Shown here: positions 1-6,286 of the stretch, piece by piece
How positions within the stretch are numbered: the stretch's first letter is position 1
Layout of the letters: every line of letters starts with the position of its first letter
Source: a virus
Virus record (IMG/VR): IMGVR_UViG_3300023174_000501
Coordinates: 1-29,500 of that record
Length of the DNA: 29,500 nt
Direction: 5' to 3' (one strand)
Program-made: the position numbers and the translations under genes
Notes under the pieces: model-generated
The model's database searches: none
Seen by the model: only the letters and a program-made list of their open reading frames with translations
What the model was told of the DNA's origin: nothing

Positions 1-127
1 CTTGCATTTGAGCGTTTGAAATAACTTTTGCTCTTTCAAGTTCAATCAAAGCATCACTAGTTCTAGTGTGTTCAACCCTTATGCCCTCCATTTTGCCTGC
101 CCGATAATCTTTACTCCAAATGTTGAC
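1..127. repeat. Direct terminal repeat, left copy
   Basis: These 127 bases recur at the right end of the window (29374-29500). The only difference is base 122 (g here, c at 29495). The copies are 29,373 bp apart and the right copy runs to the last base shown, so the true repeat may be longer. A minus-strand reading frame passes through the repeat and stays open across the join, which supports a circular or terminally redundant genome. Whether this is a biological repeat or the overlap left by assembling a circular molecule cannot be decided from the sequence. Confidence 0.95.
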
Positions 128-181
128 GGCATTCAACCTGAAGCATTGACAAGTTTGATTTACACAATTACTGCAGCTCAT
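1..181 (-). CDS. Small Cys-rich hypothetical protein (N-terminal part, runs off the left edge)
   Basis: An ATG at 181 opens a frame that is still open at base 1. If the ends are joined, it continues into 29373-29321 and stops, giving 77 residues. The N-terminus has Cys at residues 3, 6, 11 and 13 (a CxxC and a CxC), which may bind metal; the rest is charged and helical. The start overlaps the preceding stop by one base (TGATG), so translation is probably coupled. The one mismatch between terminal copies changes residue 20 from Asn to Lys. No family recognised. Confidence 0.6.
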   Translation of the reverse strand, partial: MSCSNCVNQTCQCFRLNAVNIWSKDYRAGKMEGIRVEHTRTSDALIELERAKVISNAQMQ

Positions 182-333
182 CACATTTTCCCTTCACAAA
201 CAGTCGTAGAGTGACTACCAGATAGATCCTGATACTCGATTTGATAACAGTTGCGACTTTGCCACCATAAAGCCACAACCCCGATGAAAATAAAAAATAG
301 AGCAACAAATAACATTCTAAGTTCTTTACTCAT
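181..333 (-). CDS. Small single-pass membrane protein (50 aa)
   Basis: The frame encodes 50 residues with one strongly hydrophobic segment at about residues 7-24 (Leu, Phe, Val, Ile, ending in Trp-Trp) and a short polar C-terminal tail with two Cys. Its ATG overlaps the end of the 71-residue gene by eight bases and its stop overlaps the next ATG by one, so it sits in a tightly coupled chain. Function unknown; a minor membrane protein of the accessory early region is the most that can be said. Confidence 0.6.
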   Translation of the reverse strand: MSKELRMLFVALFFIFIGVVALWWQSRNCYQIEYQDLSGSHSTTVCEGKM

Positions 334-541
334 TTTTCATTCCCTCAATTTGTCTGATTAGCTCGTCCCTACCAATTTGAATAAGTTGAACATCATTCAT
401 CCAAATAAAAGGATTTCGCTTTAACAATTCAATTATGCGTTTCTGTTCAGTTTTAACACCTGCAACATAAGCCTGTTCAATCGATAACTGTATAGATGCA
501 TAAGTTGTAGTCACCTCATCGTCATTTTTCCACTCACTCAT
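326..541 (-). CDS. Hypothetical protein (71 aa)
   Basis: The 71-residue product is soluble, charged and helical. Residues about 30-70 (E-Q-K-R-I-I-E-L-L ... R-D-E-L-I-R-Q-I) resemble the layout of the neighbouring 53-residue product (R-E-R-M-L-E-L-L ... V-E-D-L-L-K-L-I-K), so the two may be distant paralogues. The start lies in an 8-nt overlap with the upstream gene. No known domain recognised. Confidence 0.6.
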   Translation of the reverse strand: MSEWKNDDEVTTTYASIQLSIEQAYVAGVKTEQKRIIELLKRNPFIWMNDVQLIQIGRDELIRQIEGMKNE

Positions 542-695
542 CTGTTTGTCCTTCTTTAATAAGTTTTAGCAAATCTTCGACAGGCACAACAACTAGCCCA
601 CCGAAAATGTATTTGTCCAGCAACTCGAGCATGCGTTCACGCACTCGCTGTTCGCCTTGTTTACGATAATATTCACGAACCCCTTCAGCACTCAT
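534..695 (-). CDS. Hypothetical protein (53 aa)
   Basis: The start chosen is the ATG at 695, which shares a base with the stop of the preceding small membrane gene (TAATG) and has a GGGGG run just upstream. The longer frame beginning at 776 would overlap that gene almost completely. The product is a short, charged helical protein with R-E-R-M-L-E-L-L and ends in an acidic tail. Similar in layout to the 71-residue protein next door. Function unknown. Confidence 0.55.
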   Translation of the reverse strand: MSAEGVREYYRKQGEQRVRERMLELLDKYIFGGLVVVPVEDLLKLIKEGQTDE

Positions 696-781
696 TACAA
701 CCCCCAAACAATCTTGCCCAACATACCTACAACGAACATGAAAAGGTAACTGCCTGCAATCACACTGAAACACCACATCAT
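695..781 (-). CDS. Tiny membrane protein (28 aa)
   Basis: Two ATGs in a row at 781 and 778 open a 28-residue, almost entirely hydrophobic peptide that could span the membrane once. It begins five bases after the preceding stop and ends in a TAATG overlap with the next gene, which fits the spacing of real genes in this block. A longer frame back to 883 exists but overlaps the upstream gene. Because it is so short, this is a tentative gene. Confidence 0.4.
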   Translation of the reverse strand: MMWCFSVIAGSYLFMFVVGMLGKIVWGL

Positions 782-786
782 TGTTT

Positions 787-987
787 TCAATTCATCACTT
801 CCAATCCTTGAAGAACATGCGACACTGCTCTGTTGCGTGTAATAAACACTGATTGAGCGTAAGCAGTGATTGCACAATCCCAAATCTCAAATAAGTCACT
901 GTGATTCAGAAAATCTTTACCCACTGCCAACCATGCTTTATAGGTGTTGATTGCATCAAGGAATAGTTCTTCAGGTGTCCTCATCAT
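787..987 (-). CDS. Hypothetical protein (66 aa)
   Basis: The chosen start at 987 (two ATGs in a row) overlaps the stop of the upstream gene in an ATGA junction. The longer frame to 1080 would lie inside that gene. The product is a helical soluble protein with aromatic residues (L-F-L-D-A, Y-K-A-W-L, F-E-I-W-D). No domain recognised. Confidence 0.55.
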   Translation of the reverse strand: MMRTPEELFLDAINTYKAWLAVGKDFLNHSDLFEIWDCAITAYAQSVFITRNRAVSHVLQGLEVMN

Positions 988-1133
988 GCACCTACAACTT
1001 CTACTAGATCTGAAGTTGCAATTAGGAAGTTTGCTTTGTCCAATGAGATTCTGACCCAACGCATAGCTGAATTGTGCCATTCAAAAGCAATCTGAGTTCC
1101 TGCCTTGTTTGTTGCAAATTTGATACTTGTCAT
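984..1133 (-). CDS. Hypothetical protein (49 aa)
   Basis: The ATG at 1133 follows a good ribosome-binding site (AAAGGA, 6-7 bases upstream), so this start is preferred over the longer frame from 1184. The short product has alternating hydrophobic residues suggesting a beta-rich fold (IAFEW, RWVRISL). It appears to be the first gene after the TAGGCT/palindrome element in the gap next to rusA. Function unknown. Confidence 0.55.
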   Translation of the reverse strand: MTSIKFATNKAGTQIAFEWHNSAMRWVRISLDKANFLIATSDLVEVVGA

Positions 1134-1215
1134 TTGTTTGTCCTTTGTCCGTTTCTCAACCGCTTTGGCTGATAGAACAATCATTGCAGTAAAGACATGA
1201 AATAAGCAACATTTG

Positions 1216-1244
1216 AGCCTATGTTTTTGATTACATTTATGTAA
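1216..1244 (-). promoter_or_regulatory. Candidate promoter with palindromic operator
   Basis: The 116-bp gap between rusA and the next gene holds, read on the minus strand, a perfect inverted repeat TTACATAAATGTAA (1231-1244). A TAGGCT hexamer follows 9 bases later (1221-1216), identical to the -10-like hexamers in front of terS and the first glycosyltransferase. The palindrome would cover the -35 region, a usual place for a repressor or activator site. The promoter call is inference; both motifs are directly visible. Confidence 0.4.
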
Positions 1245-1249
1245 CAGAA

Positions 1250-1687
1250 TTACAGGTAATTTGTGATAGTTACCGCTACACCTGACTGTCCGACAGCATA
1301 CTTCTTAGAGACATCAAGCCTCACAACTTGACTGTCATCCTTCCAAATACCCCCAAAAGTGCAGGAATCAAGCAAACTGCGTGCAAGTTTATCGACATCA
1401 GGTGGAACAGTAGGCAAAGATCTAGTCACAGACTTCTTGCGTGTCAAATAAAACACTGCCTCAACCTTCACAGCCCCCACAAACATAGAATCATCCCCAG
1501 AATCAGTCATAGCCTGTTTTACAGCATTACTGACAGCCTTCCTCCAAGCAGGCAACTTAGGTGAACTTTCAACAATCATAGGTATCTTCGCACCTGCAGC
1601 TGTTGTTCTCTGACCGACATACTTCTTTGACCCTTGAGGTGCAGGATCAACCCCAAACACAGTAAAACTAAAACTATCCCTTGCCAT
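1250..1687 (-). CDS. rusA: RusA-like Holliday junction resolvase
   Basis: This 145-residue protein has the length and motif layout of RusA endonucleases, which cut four-way junctions made during phage recombination and replication. A PDVDK motif (residues 96-100) is followed by L-D, then by W-K-D-D-S-Q-V (115-121). These carry the acidic metal-binding residues (D97, D99, D117, D118) expected in the active site. N-terminal F-T-V-x-G-x-P-x-P-Q-G-S also fits. The gene overlaps the end of a small membrane-protein gene and lies downstream of SSB-like and helicase genes. Resolving branched DNA before packaging is the likely role. Confidence 0.9.
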   Translation of the reverse strand: MARDSFSFTVFGVDPAPQGSKKYVGQRTTAAGAKIPMIVESSPKLPAWRKAVSNAVKQAMTDSGDDSMFVGAVKVEAVFYLTRKKSVTRSLPTVPPDVDKLARSLLDSCTFGGIWKDDSQVVRLDVSKKYAVGQSGVAVTITNYL

Positions 1688-1820
1688 ACCAGTTCACCAA
1701 AATAACTAGATAACAGAAAACCCCCACCAACCCATTTAGAGCTGATAGAGGTTGAACTGTAAACAAAGAGTCAGTTAACAGCAAAGTCCCAAACAGAAAC
1801 CCTGTCAACCAAGTTCGCAT
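1674..1820 (-). CDS. Small membrane protein (48 aa)
   Basis: An ATG directly after the SSB-like stop opens a 48-residue frame with two hydrophobic stretches, about residues 4-20 and 27-43, separated by a short polar turn. It overlaps the rusA start by 14 bases. Its exact abutment to the upstream stop supports a real gene. No function can be assigned. Confidence 0.5.
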   Translation of the reverse strand: MRTWLTGFLFGTLLLTDSLFTVQPLSALNGLVGVFCYLVILVNWYGKG

Positions 1821-2123
1821 TTAGAAAGGTGCAGAAACTTCAACAGGCTTAGGTGCATCGATTTGAGCATTATTGATGTCAAGTTTCACTTTACGTGCAG
1901 CCTGACCATTACGATCTTCATAATCTTCAATCTTTGTTGACAGTTGCCCAAACACAGTCACCTCAGCACCCTCAGCAACACCATGAGCGACAGCAAACCA
2001 AACAGTATAACTACGAGTGTAATCTTCACCAGTAGCAGACTTATAGGATTCAACAAGATTCAAACCCTGATTGCTTGCCCCAAAAACTTTTGATACTTTA
2101 CCTGAAACTTTTACAACAGCCAT
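1821..2123 (-). CDS. SSB-like single-stranded DNA-binding protein
   Basis: The 100-residue product looks like a minimal OB-fold protein. Its N-terminus reads V-K-V-S-G-K-V, followed by alternating beta strands with aromatic residues (YTVWFAVAH), a G-x-x-V-T-V-F-G-Q-L turn typical of SSB proteins, and a final strand (KVKLDINNAQI). It lacks the acidic C-terminal tail of bacterial SSB. It is preceded by a purine-rich ribosome-binding site (AGGAAAAGGA) and sits between helicase and resolvase genes, fitting a role in coating single-stranded DNA. Family assignment is by pattern only. Confidence 0.65.
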   Translation of the reverse strand: MAVVKVSGKVSKVFGASNQGLNLVESYKSATGEDYTRSYTVWFAVAHGVAEGAEVTVFGQLSTKIEDYEDRNGQAARKVKLDINNAQIDAPKPVEVSAPF

Positions 2124-2179
2124 AACTTTTTCCTTTTCCTAATAAATAAATGTTTTAACGAATCATAATGAGCATACAA

Positions 2180-2449
2180 TCAACCTGCGACAATATGCGA
2201 CGGGTTTACACAATCCCGATGCCCACAAACACGCTCCCCAACCAAAACAAGCCTCCCAAACTCGTCAACAGGATTCAAAAACTGATCTACAGCCCCAACA
2301 TGCGGACTACACCGCAACTTGCCATACTGAATCGTTGTAGCAGGCTTCACACGACAACTAACACACAACAAATCCTTACGATTACGTTTCTCAGCGTTCA
2401 CAGCCCACCTAAAACCACACTTACAACACTCAACCTGATTATCCTGCAA
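2180..2449 (-). CDS. Zinc-binding HNH-like protein, copy 1
   Basis: The protein has two Cys pairs (C-C-K-C and C-V-S-C) followed by G-E-R-V-C-G-H-R-D-C-V-N-P-S-H-I. That last motif matches the CVNPxH part of HNH_3-type nuclease folds. The first His and catalytic residues of an HNH nuclease are not clear, so it may be a degenerate nuclease or a structural DNA-binding zinc protein. The preferred start is a TTG at 2449, six bases after AAGGAG and overlapping the dnaB stop; an ATG at 2515 would add 22 residues inside dnaB. A clear paralogue lies at 4288-4653. Confidence 0.65.
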   Translation of the reverse strand: MQDNQVECCKCGFRWAVNAEKRNRKDLLCVSCRVKPATTIQYGKLRCSPHVGAVDQFLNPVDEFGRLVLVGERVCGHRDCVNPSHIVAG

Positions 2450-3728
2450 ACCCAATCTCCTTAACCCTAGAGAACTCACCAACAAAGTTTGCTTCAAACC
2501 AACCCGTAGCACCATGCCTATTCTTTACAACATCCAAAACAATTAAACTCTTCTGCCCAAAACTCAACCTATCAGCATTCCTACCCTTACCAATAGCAAT
2601 ATCTTTCAACACATCAGCATCAGACTGCTTCCTAGACAACATAACAATCACATCCGCATCCTGTTCAATCTGACCAGAATCACGCAAATCAGAAGCATTA
2701 GGACGTTCATCAGGTTTACCCTGATCTACACGCCTATTCAACTGAGCCAACGCAACAACAGGAACACCAAACTCCTTAGCAAGATTCTTCAAATCAATGC
2801 TAATCTGCGAAATCTGTTCATACTTCGGTGCCTTCGGATTGTTTGCTGCAATGAGTTGCAGATAGTCAACAAAAATGGCTTTCACAGGTCGCTTCAACAT
2901 CACAGCATTCACGTAAGCTCTAATCTGTGCCACAGTTTGACCGCCACGATCACTGATAATCAACTTATTTTCGACAGTGCGAATCAAATCCTGTATCTTC
3001 CGTCTATCAGCATCAAGTAAATCACCTCGCTCAATTTTGCTTAAAGTAATCTGCAGTTCCCCTGCCACAACACGATTCAACAGGCTAGCCTTATCCATTT
3101 CCAAACTAAAAAACAGCACATCCTCACGCCGAGCAATCTCCCAAGCCAACTGCAAACCAACCACAGTCTTACCAACCCCAGGTCTAGCCCCAAACACATA
3201 CAAACCCGACTGCTTCAACCCCACAATCAAACTATTTAAACCTTCAAAACAAGTAGGCAACAAACGTTTCGGATTCAAAATGTCATTCAACATCATCTGC
3301 AAATCCCAACGCAAATCAGGCAACTCCAATGCTTCAGCAACACGCAACTTATCTAACTTAGCCCGAACAGCATCAATTCTCGCCTGCACACCCCCAGAAA
3401 CATCAGTCTGCAAATCTGAAGCCAACAACCTCAACTGCCGGTCAACACTCGCCTCAACAACCTTCGACACATAATAATGCAAATTAGCGGGATAAACAGC
3501 CAACATCACAGCATCACAAACACGCTGCCTAACAGTCTGATCCTTCAACTCTGCACACACAGTAAACACATCAAAAAAGGCTTTAGCATCAAACTGTTTA
3601 GACATCACATCAAAAGCCTGAACAAACCAAGGCGAATCAAAATCTTCACCCGAAATAGCAAGATCACCGAAACCCCTACCCTGATTCGACAACAAACTCC
3701 CAATCACAAGCTCTTCAAAATCAATCAT
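2439..3728 (-). CDS. dnaB: DnaB-like replicative helicase
   Basis: A 429-residue RecA-fold helicase of the DnaB family that unwinds DNA at the phage fork. The N-terminal helical domain (about 1-130) is followed by Walker A GARPGVGKT (181-189), S-L-E-M (209-212), Walker B IFVDYLQLI (286-294), a sensor Q-L-N-R (330-333) and an R-D-S-G-Q-I-E-Q-D-A-D stretch (350-360), in the order expected for the family. The frame has GTG at 3731, but the ATG at 3728 overlaps the upstream stop (TGATG) and is preferred. It follows the winged-helix initiator gene, the usual partner that recruits helicase to an origin. Confidence 0.93.
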   Translation of the reverse strand: MIDFEELVIGSLLSNQGRGFGDLAISGEDFDSPWFVQAFDVMSKQFDAKAFFDVFTVCAELKDQTVRQRVCDAVMLAVYPANLHYYVSKVVEASVDRQLRLLASDLQTDVSGGVQARIDAVRAKLDKLRVAEALELPDLRWDLQMMLNDILNPKRLLPTCFEGLNSLIVGLKQSGLYVFGARPGVGKTVVGLQLAWEIARREDVLFFSLEMDKASLLNRVVAGELQITLSKIERGDLLDADRRKIQDLIRTVENKLIISDRGGQTVAQIRAYVNAVMLKRPVKAIFVDYLQLIAANNPKAPKYEQISQISIDLKNLAKEFGVPVVALAQLNRRVDQGKPDERPNASDLRDSGQIEQDADVIVMLSRKQSDADVLKDIAIGKGRNADRLSFGQKSLIVLDVVKNRHGATGWFEANFVGEFSRVKEIGFAG

Positions 3729-4288
3729 CACTCAGCATCCCTCTCAGCATTGTTCAAAAATGTCCACCAACGCTCAAGCCTGACCTTCTCGGTATAAGCA
3801 GAACTACACTCAAAAGACTGTTCAAACTGTTTCAACAACACCTGCACCTGCAACGGAGCAAACCCAGAAACATCACAAGACTTCCAAAACAGAGGCGTAA
3901 AATCTGTTGACTCAAACTTATTTATTTCTTGCTTATCTAATTTATTTAATTGTTTATATAATAGGCGGAAGTTTTTGTCGTTTTCACCGGAAGTTTTTGC
4001 AGATATAGCGGAAGTTTTTGTCGTTTCAATACAAGAAATCCAATACAAATTCGCTTTCTGAGAAAGATTACTGCCCTTCACCCAACGCAACTCACCCAAC
4101 GTTTCAAGTCGCCTAATACTATTCCTGATAGATCTATTATCAACACCGCAAACCTTAGCCAAATAATCTTGACTAGGCCAAGCCCCCACCCCAACCTTAT
4201 ATCTGCGAGCAATAGCCAACAACACTAATTTGTCTGTTTTACTTGCTTGAGAGTTATCCCAAACTAAATCCATCTCTCTATAACCCAT
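3728..4288 (-). CDS. Winged-helix replication initiator / helicase-loader-like protein
   Basis: The first ~90 residues form a helix-turn-helix domain of the HTH_36 type: T-D-K-L-V-L-L-A-I-A, then W-P-S-Q-D-Y-L-A-K-V-C-G-V, then R-S-I-R-N-S-I-R-R-L-E. The middle (about 95-125) is low in order and is where the DNA carries three iterons. The C-terminal ~60 residues are helical and could contact helicase. Domain plan and position directly before dnaB match lambda O-type initiators. The start overlaps the upstream stop (TAATG) and has AAGGAC upstream. A transcriptional regulator is the alternative; the iterons favour an initiator. Confidence 0.75.
   Translation of the reverse strand: MGYREMDLVWDNSQASKTDKLVLLAIARRYKVGVGAWPSQDYLAKVCGVDNRSIRNSIRRLETLGELRWVKGSNLSQKANLYWISCIETTKTSAISAKTSGENDKNFRLLYKQLNKLDKQEINKFESTDFTPLFWKSCDVSGFAPLQVQVLLKQFEQSFECSSAYTEKVRLERWWTFLNNAERDAE
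3917..4027. other. Candidate replication origin: three iterons plus AT-rich tract
   Basis: The 12-mer cggaagtttttg occurs three times, at 3966-3977, 3988-3999 and 4009-4020, with periods of 22 and 21 bp. Copies 1 and 3 match over 19 bases. The iterons lie inside the initiator gene and border a strongly AT-rich stretch (about 3917-3963) that could melt. Copies 1 and 2 fall in different reading frames, so protein constraint does not explain the repeat. The arrangement resembles the lambda origin within gene O. Confidence 0.7.
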
Positions 4289-4653
4289 TATTTTGTCCTT
4301 GCTCTCTTGTCTTGTTGCCTTATTTCGCTGCTCATCAAAATTAAGTCCAAATCTGAAACTGTTTTCTTTGCAGGTTTAATAACATGATTTCTGTTGACAC
4401 AATCTTTGAACCCGCATAAACGTTCTCCAGGCATGTAGAGGTCGCCTATAGCGTTGATTGGTCGCCACAGCTCATCAACTTCACCTGTGTAGGGTATGCA
4501 CTCTATTTTGCCTAAAATTGGATGATTGACTATGAGTCGCAGTTTTGGTGTTGCCCTGCAGTCTGCACAGTGATCCCATTGTGGTCTGTGCCTTGACTTG
4601 TTTTTAGCCCAAGTGCTGTAAGGGATAATTTGGCCGCATTGTAAACAGAACAT
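4288..4653 (-). CDS. Zinc-binding HNH-like protein, copy 2
   Basis: Paralogue of the 2180-2449 protein. It has C-L-Q-C near the start, C-A-D-C, then L-G-K-I-E-C, G-E-V-D-E-L and G-E-R-L-C-G-F-K-D-C-V-N-R-N-H, with a basic tail. The chosen start at 4653 follows GAAGG and places the first Cys pair near the N-terminus as in copy 1; an ATG at 4704 is possible but has no ribosome-binding site. The C-x9-NxH end resembles HNH_3-type zinc folds, but catalytic residues are not certain. It lies directly upstream of the initiator gene. DNA binding or nicking near the origin is possible but unproven. Confidence 0.65.
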   Translation of the reverse strand: MFCLQCGQIIPYSTWAKNKSRHRPQWDHCADCRATPKLRLIVNHPILGKIECIPYTGEVDELWRPINAIGDLYMPGERLCGFKDCVNRNHVIKPAKKTVSDLDLILMSSEIRQQDKRARTK

Positions 4654-4716
4654 GTCACCTTCGTTGAAGATGCTTGTGCTGTTGTCTAACCTAGTTGTCC
4701 GCATGTCAAGTATCTA

Positions 4717-4731
4717 AGCACATAAAGTGCT
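4717..4731. promoter_or_regulatory. Small inverted repeat in a short intergenic gap
   Basis: agcac-ataaa-gtgct is a perfect 5-bp inverted repeat in the short gap between two genes. It lacks a T-tract, so it is not a standard terminator; it could be a protein site or chance. Confidence 0.2.
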
Positions 4732-4738
4732 GAAACAC

Positions 4739-4912
4739 CTAATCTTCGCTGAAAGATGTCAAAAAATGTAGGCGTGTCGTCTGTTCAGCTAGTCTGGCAA
4801 GGGTTTTAGCCCGAAGTATAGGGTCTTGAGTGAGAGTGACGACTAGTTCGCCTAACTCGTTGCAGTGTGCTTGTAGCACGCTAATTGCTTGTTTGAGTTC
4901 TAACGATTCCAT
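4739..4912 (-). CDS. Hypothetical helical protein (57 aa)
   Basis: The ATG at 4912 follows AAGG and is preferred over the longer frame to 4996, which lies wholly inside the upstream gene. The product is predicted to be all helical (S-L-E-L-K-Q-A-I-S-V-L and similar stretches) and ends with acidic residues. It overlaps the candidate annealase gene by 32 bases. Function unknown. Confidence 0.5.
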   Translation of the reverse strand: MESLELKQAISVLQAHCNELGELVVTLTQDPILRAKTLARLAEQTTRLHFLTSFSED

Positions 4913-5390
4913 CAGCCTTACCTTTGATCGCTTCAAGAATACTAGATGGTGCTTTACCTTGTTTCGCCTCATTGTAGAGTGAGCGTAACCCTTCAATGTC
5001 GTTAATGTTTGACAATGCTACATTCCAGTTACGATCTACGGGTTCAGTTGAAAGTCTTGCTACTTTGCCCATTTCTTGTGCTGAAGGTCTTTTACCTTTA
5101 GGACTAAACTCGTGTCCAAGCAAAGATAGGCAGCGTGCTGTTGCACTTGTTGAACAGTTTTCAACAAAAGATGTTTTGTTTACCGGTGATGAACCTAAAC
5201 GTTCTTCCGCATAATCGACTGCCATAGGGTTGACATCATCTCTTTTTGCATAGCATTCGGCTTTAAAAACTACTTGTTCAGGTGTAAATGATACGAGTTC
5301 TGTATGTAGCCTGCCATTCGGGTATTTCAACCAGAACAGGTCTATGCGTTCTTGTGCAGTCTGATATTCGCTGAGGTTAAAGTGTGCCAT
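4881..5390 (-). CDS. Candidate single-strand annealing recombinase
   Basis: The 169-residue product has an N-terminal E-R-I-D-L-F-W-L-K-Y-P-N-G-R, a beta-rich stretch with V-V-F-K-A-E-C-Y, then Y-A-E-E-R-L-G-S-S-P-V-N-K-T-S and E-N-C-S-T-S-A-T-A-R-C-L-S-L-L-G. The last motif resembles the ENxxTSAxGRALxxLG motif of Erf/Rad52-like phage annealases. It overlaps the YqaJ-type exonuclease stop by one base (TAATG), the usual exonuclease-annealase pairing. Such proteins anneal the strands exposed by the exonuclease. I infer this from motif and context; a hypothetical accessory protein is the alternative. Confidence 0.6.
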   Translation of the reverse strand: MAHFNLSEYQTAQERIDLFWLKYPNGRLHTELVSFTPEQVVFKAECYAKRDDVNPMAVDYAEERLGSSPVNKTSFVENCSTSATARCLSLLGHEFSPKGKRPSAQEMGKVARLSTEPVDRNWNVALSNINDIEGLRSLYNEAKQGKAPSSILEAIKGKADGIVRTQTSN

Positions 5391-6271
5391 TATTTCGCTT
5401 TCTTGATTGTTAGATATGGTGCATTACCTGATCGTTGAGATAAAGTGACAACAACTTCACCATCAATGCAACCATTCTTAGCCCCGTTTAATGCTTGAAT
5501 TACTCTTGATTTCATTTCTCGTAAATGTGTTTCAGCTGTATCTAAATCTGTTTGAGCGTTCATCAATTCTATTCCGAGTGTCCCTAATTCTTCGTCACGA
5601 GTTTCAACGTTAGGTGAGAGTTTGCGTGTCGTTTCATAGGTGCTTTCACTGCCATCCCATTCAGGTTGCAGGTTATCTAAAACATGTTGCCTAAACTTTT
5701 TGACTTGCTGCAGTATCGCTTCCCATTCGAAGTCATCCCAGATAACCTCGTATTCTTTATATCTGCCTGCATTAACTACAGCAAACACAGCTTTCTTCAA
5801 ACCAAAAACAAACATATACCAAAACACTTGAGCCTTATAGTGTTCAGGCACGTCATCCCAAAATGTTGCAGTGTGCTTAATTTCTAGAATGTAGCCTTGC
5901 CCTGTCGCATCTATACAAACCGCATCAGGGTTAGCGTGCATCCATGACGCTGAAGGTGCAGCATAAGTGCCAACCTCTTCAACAACATGATCAACATGAT
6001 TCTCTGTATAAAGTTGACGGATAGCAGGTTCAACGAGTTGACCTAAACGCATAGCAGTATTACCTACAACATCTCGTTCAATGCGACCTGTCTTTTCAGC
6101 CCACAAGGTCACTGCAGAAGTAAAAGGCGACAACCCAAGAATTGCACCAACCTCACTACCGGAAATGACACCTGGACGATTACGCAACTCATGCCACTCA
6201 GGACTGTTGTTTTCAAAGTTACCTAAATGTAATGCTTTATTTAGGATTTCCTGTATTTTGGTATTTCTCAT
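5390..6271 (-). CDS. YqaJ/lambda-exonuclease-type recombination nuclease
   Basis: A 293-residue nuclease of the PD-(D/E)xK superfamily that degrades one strand of a duplex to start recombination. Visible motifs: W-H-E-L-R-N-R with G-V-I-S-G-S-E-V-G-A-I-L-G (26-46), R-L-G-Q-L-V-E-P (75-82), N-P-D-A (D116), I-L-E-I-K-H (E130, K132) and Q148, in family order. A helical C-terminal part (about 215-260) follows. It is the first leftward gene after the divergent whiB start. No Shine-Dalgarno is present; TAGAGT sits at -12 to -7, suggesting a leaderless transcript. Confidence 0.87.
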   Translation of the reverse strand: MRNTKIQEILNKALHLGNFENNSPEWHELRNRPGVISGSEVGAILGLSPFTSAVTLWAEKTGRIERDVVGNTAMRLGQLVEPAIRQLYTENHVDHVVEEVGTYAAPSASWMHANPDAVCIDATGQGYILEIKHTATFWDDVPEHYKAQVFWYMFVFGLKKAVFAVVNAGRYKEYEVIWDDFEWEAILQQVKKFRQHVLDNLQPEWDGSESTYETTRKLSPNVETRDEELGTLGIELMNAQTDLDTAETHLREMKSRVIQALNGAKNGCIDGEVVVTLSQRSGNAPYLTIKKAK

Positions 6272-6286
6272 AACTAAACTCTAAAC
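6272..6286. promoter_or_regulatory. Divergent leaderless promoters of exo and whiB
   Basis: Only 15 bp separate the two divergent ATGs, and neither side has a ribosome-binding site. For whiB, TAAACT lies at 6275-6280, exactly -12 to -7 from its ATG. For exo, TAGAGT lies at 6283-6278 on the minus strand, also -12 to -7. Both fit the actinobacterial TANNNT -10 box if transcription starts at the A of ATG. The two hexamers overlap by three bases, so the promoters should exclude each other. Confidence 0.55.

Noticed and set aside
1-127. Terminal repeat as an integrated-prophage attachment site
   Set aside because: There is no integrase or host flank, and a gene reads straight through the join.
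2977-3474. Plus-strand frame opposite dnaB
   Set aside because: Ser/Asn/Thr-rich composition without domains; antisense shadow of the helicase.
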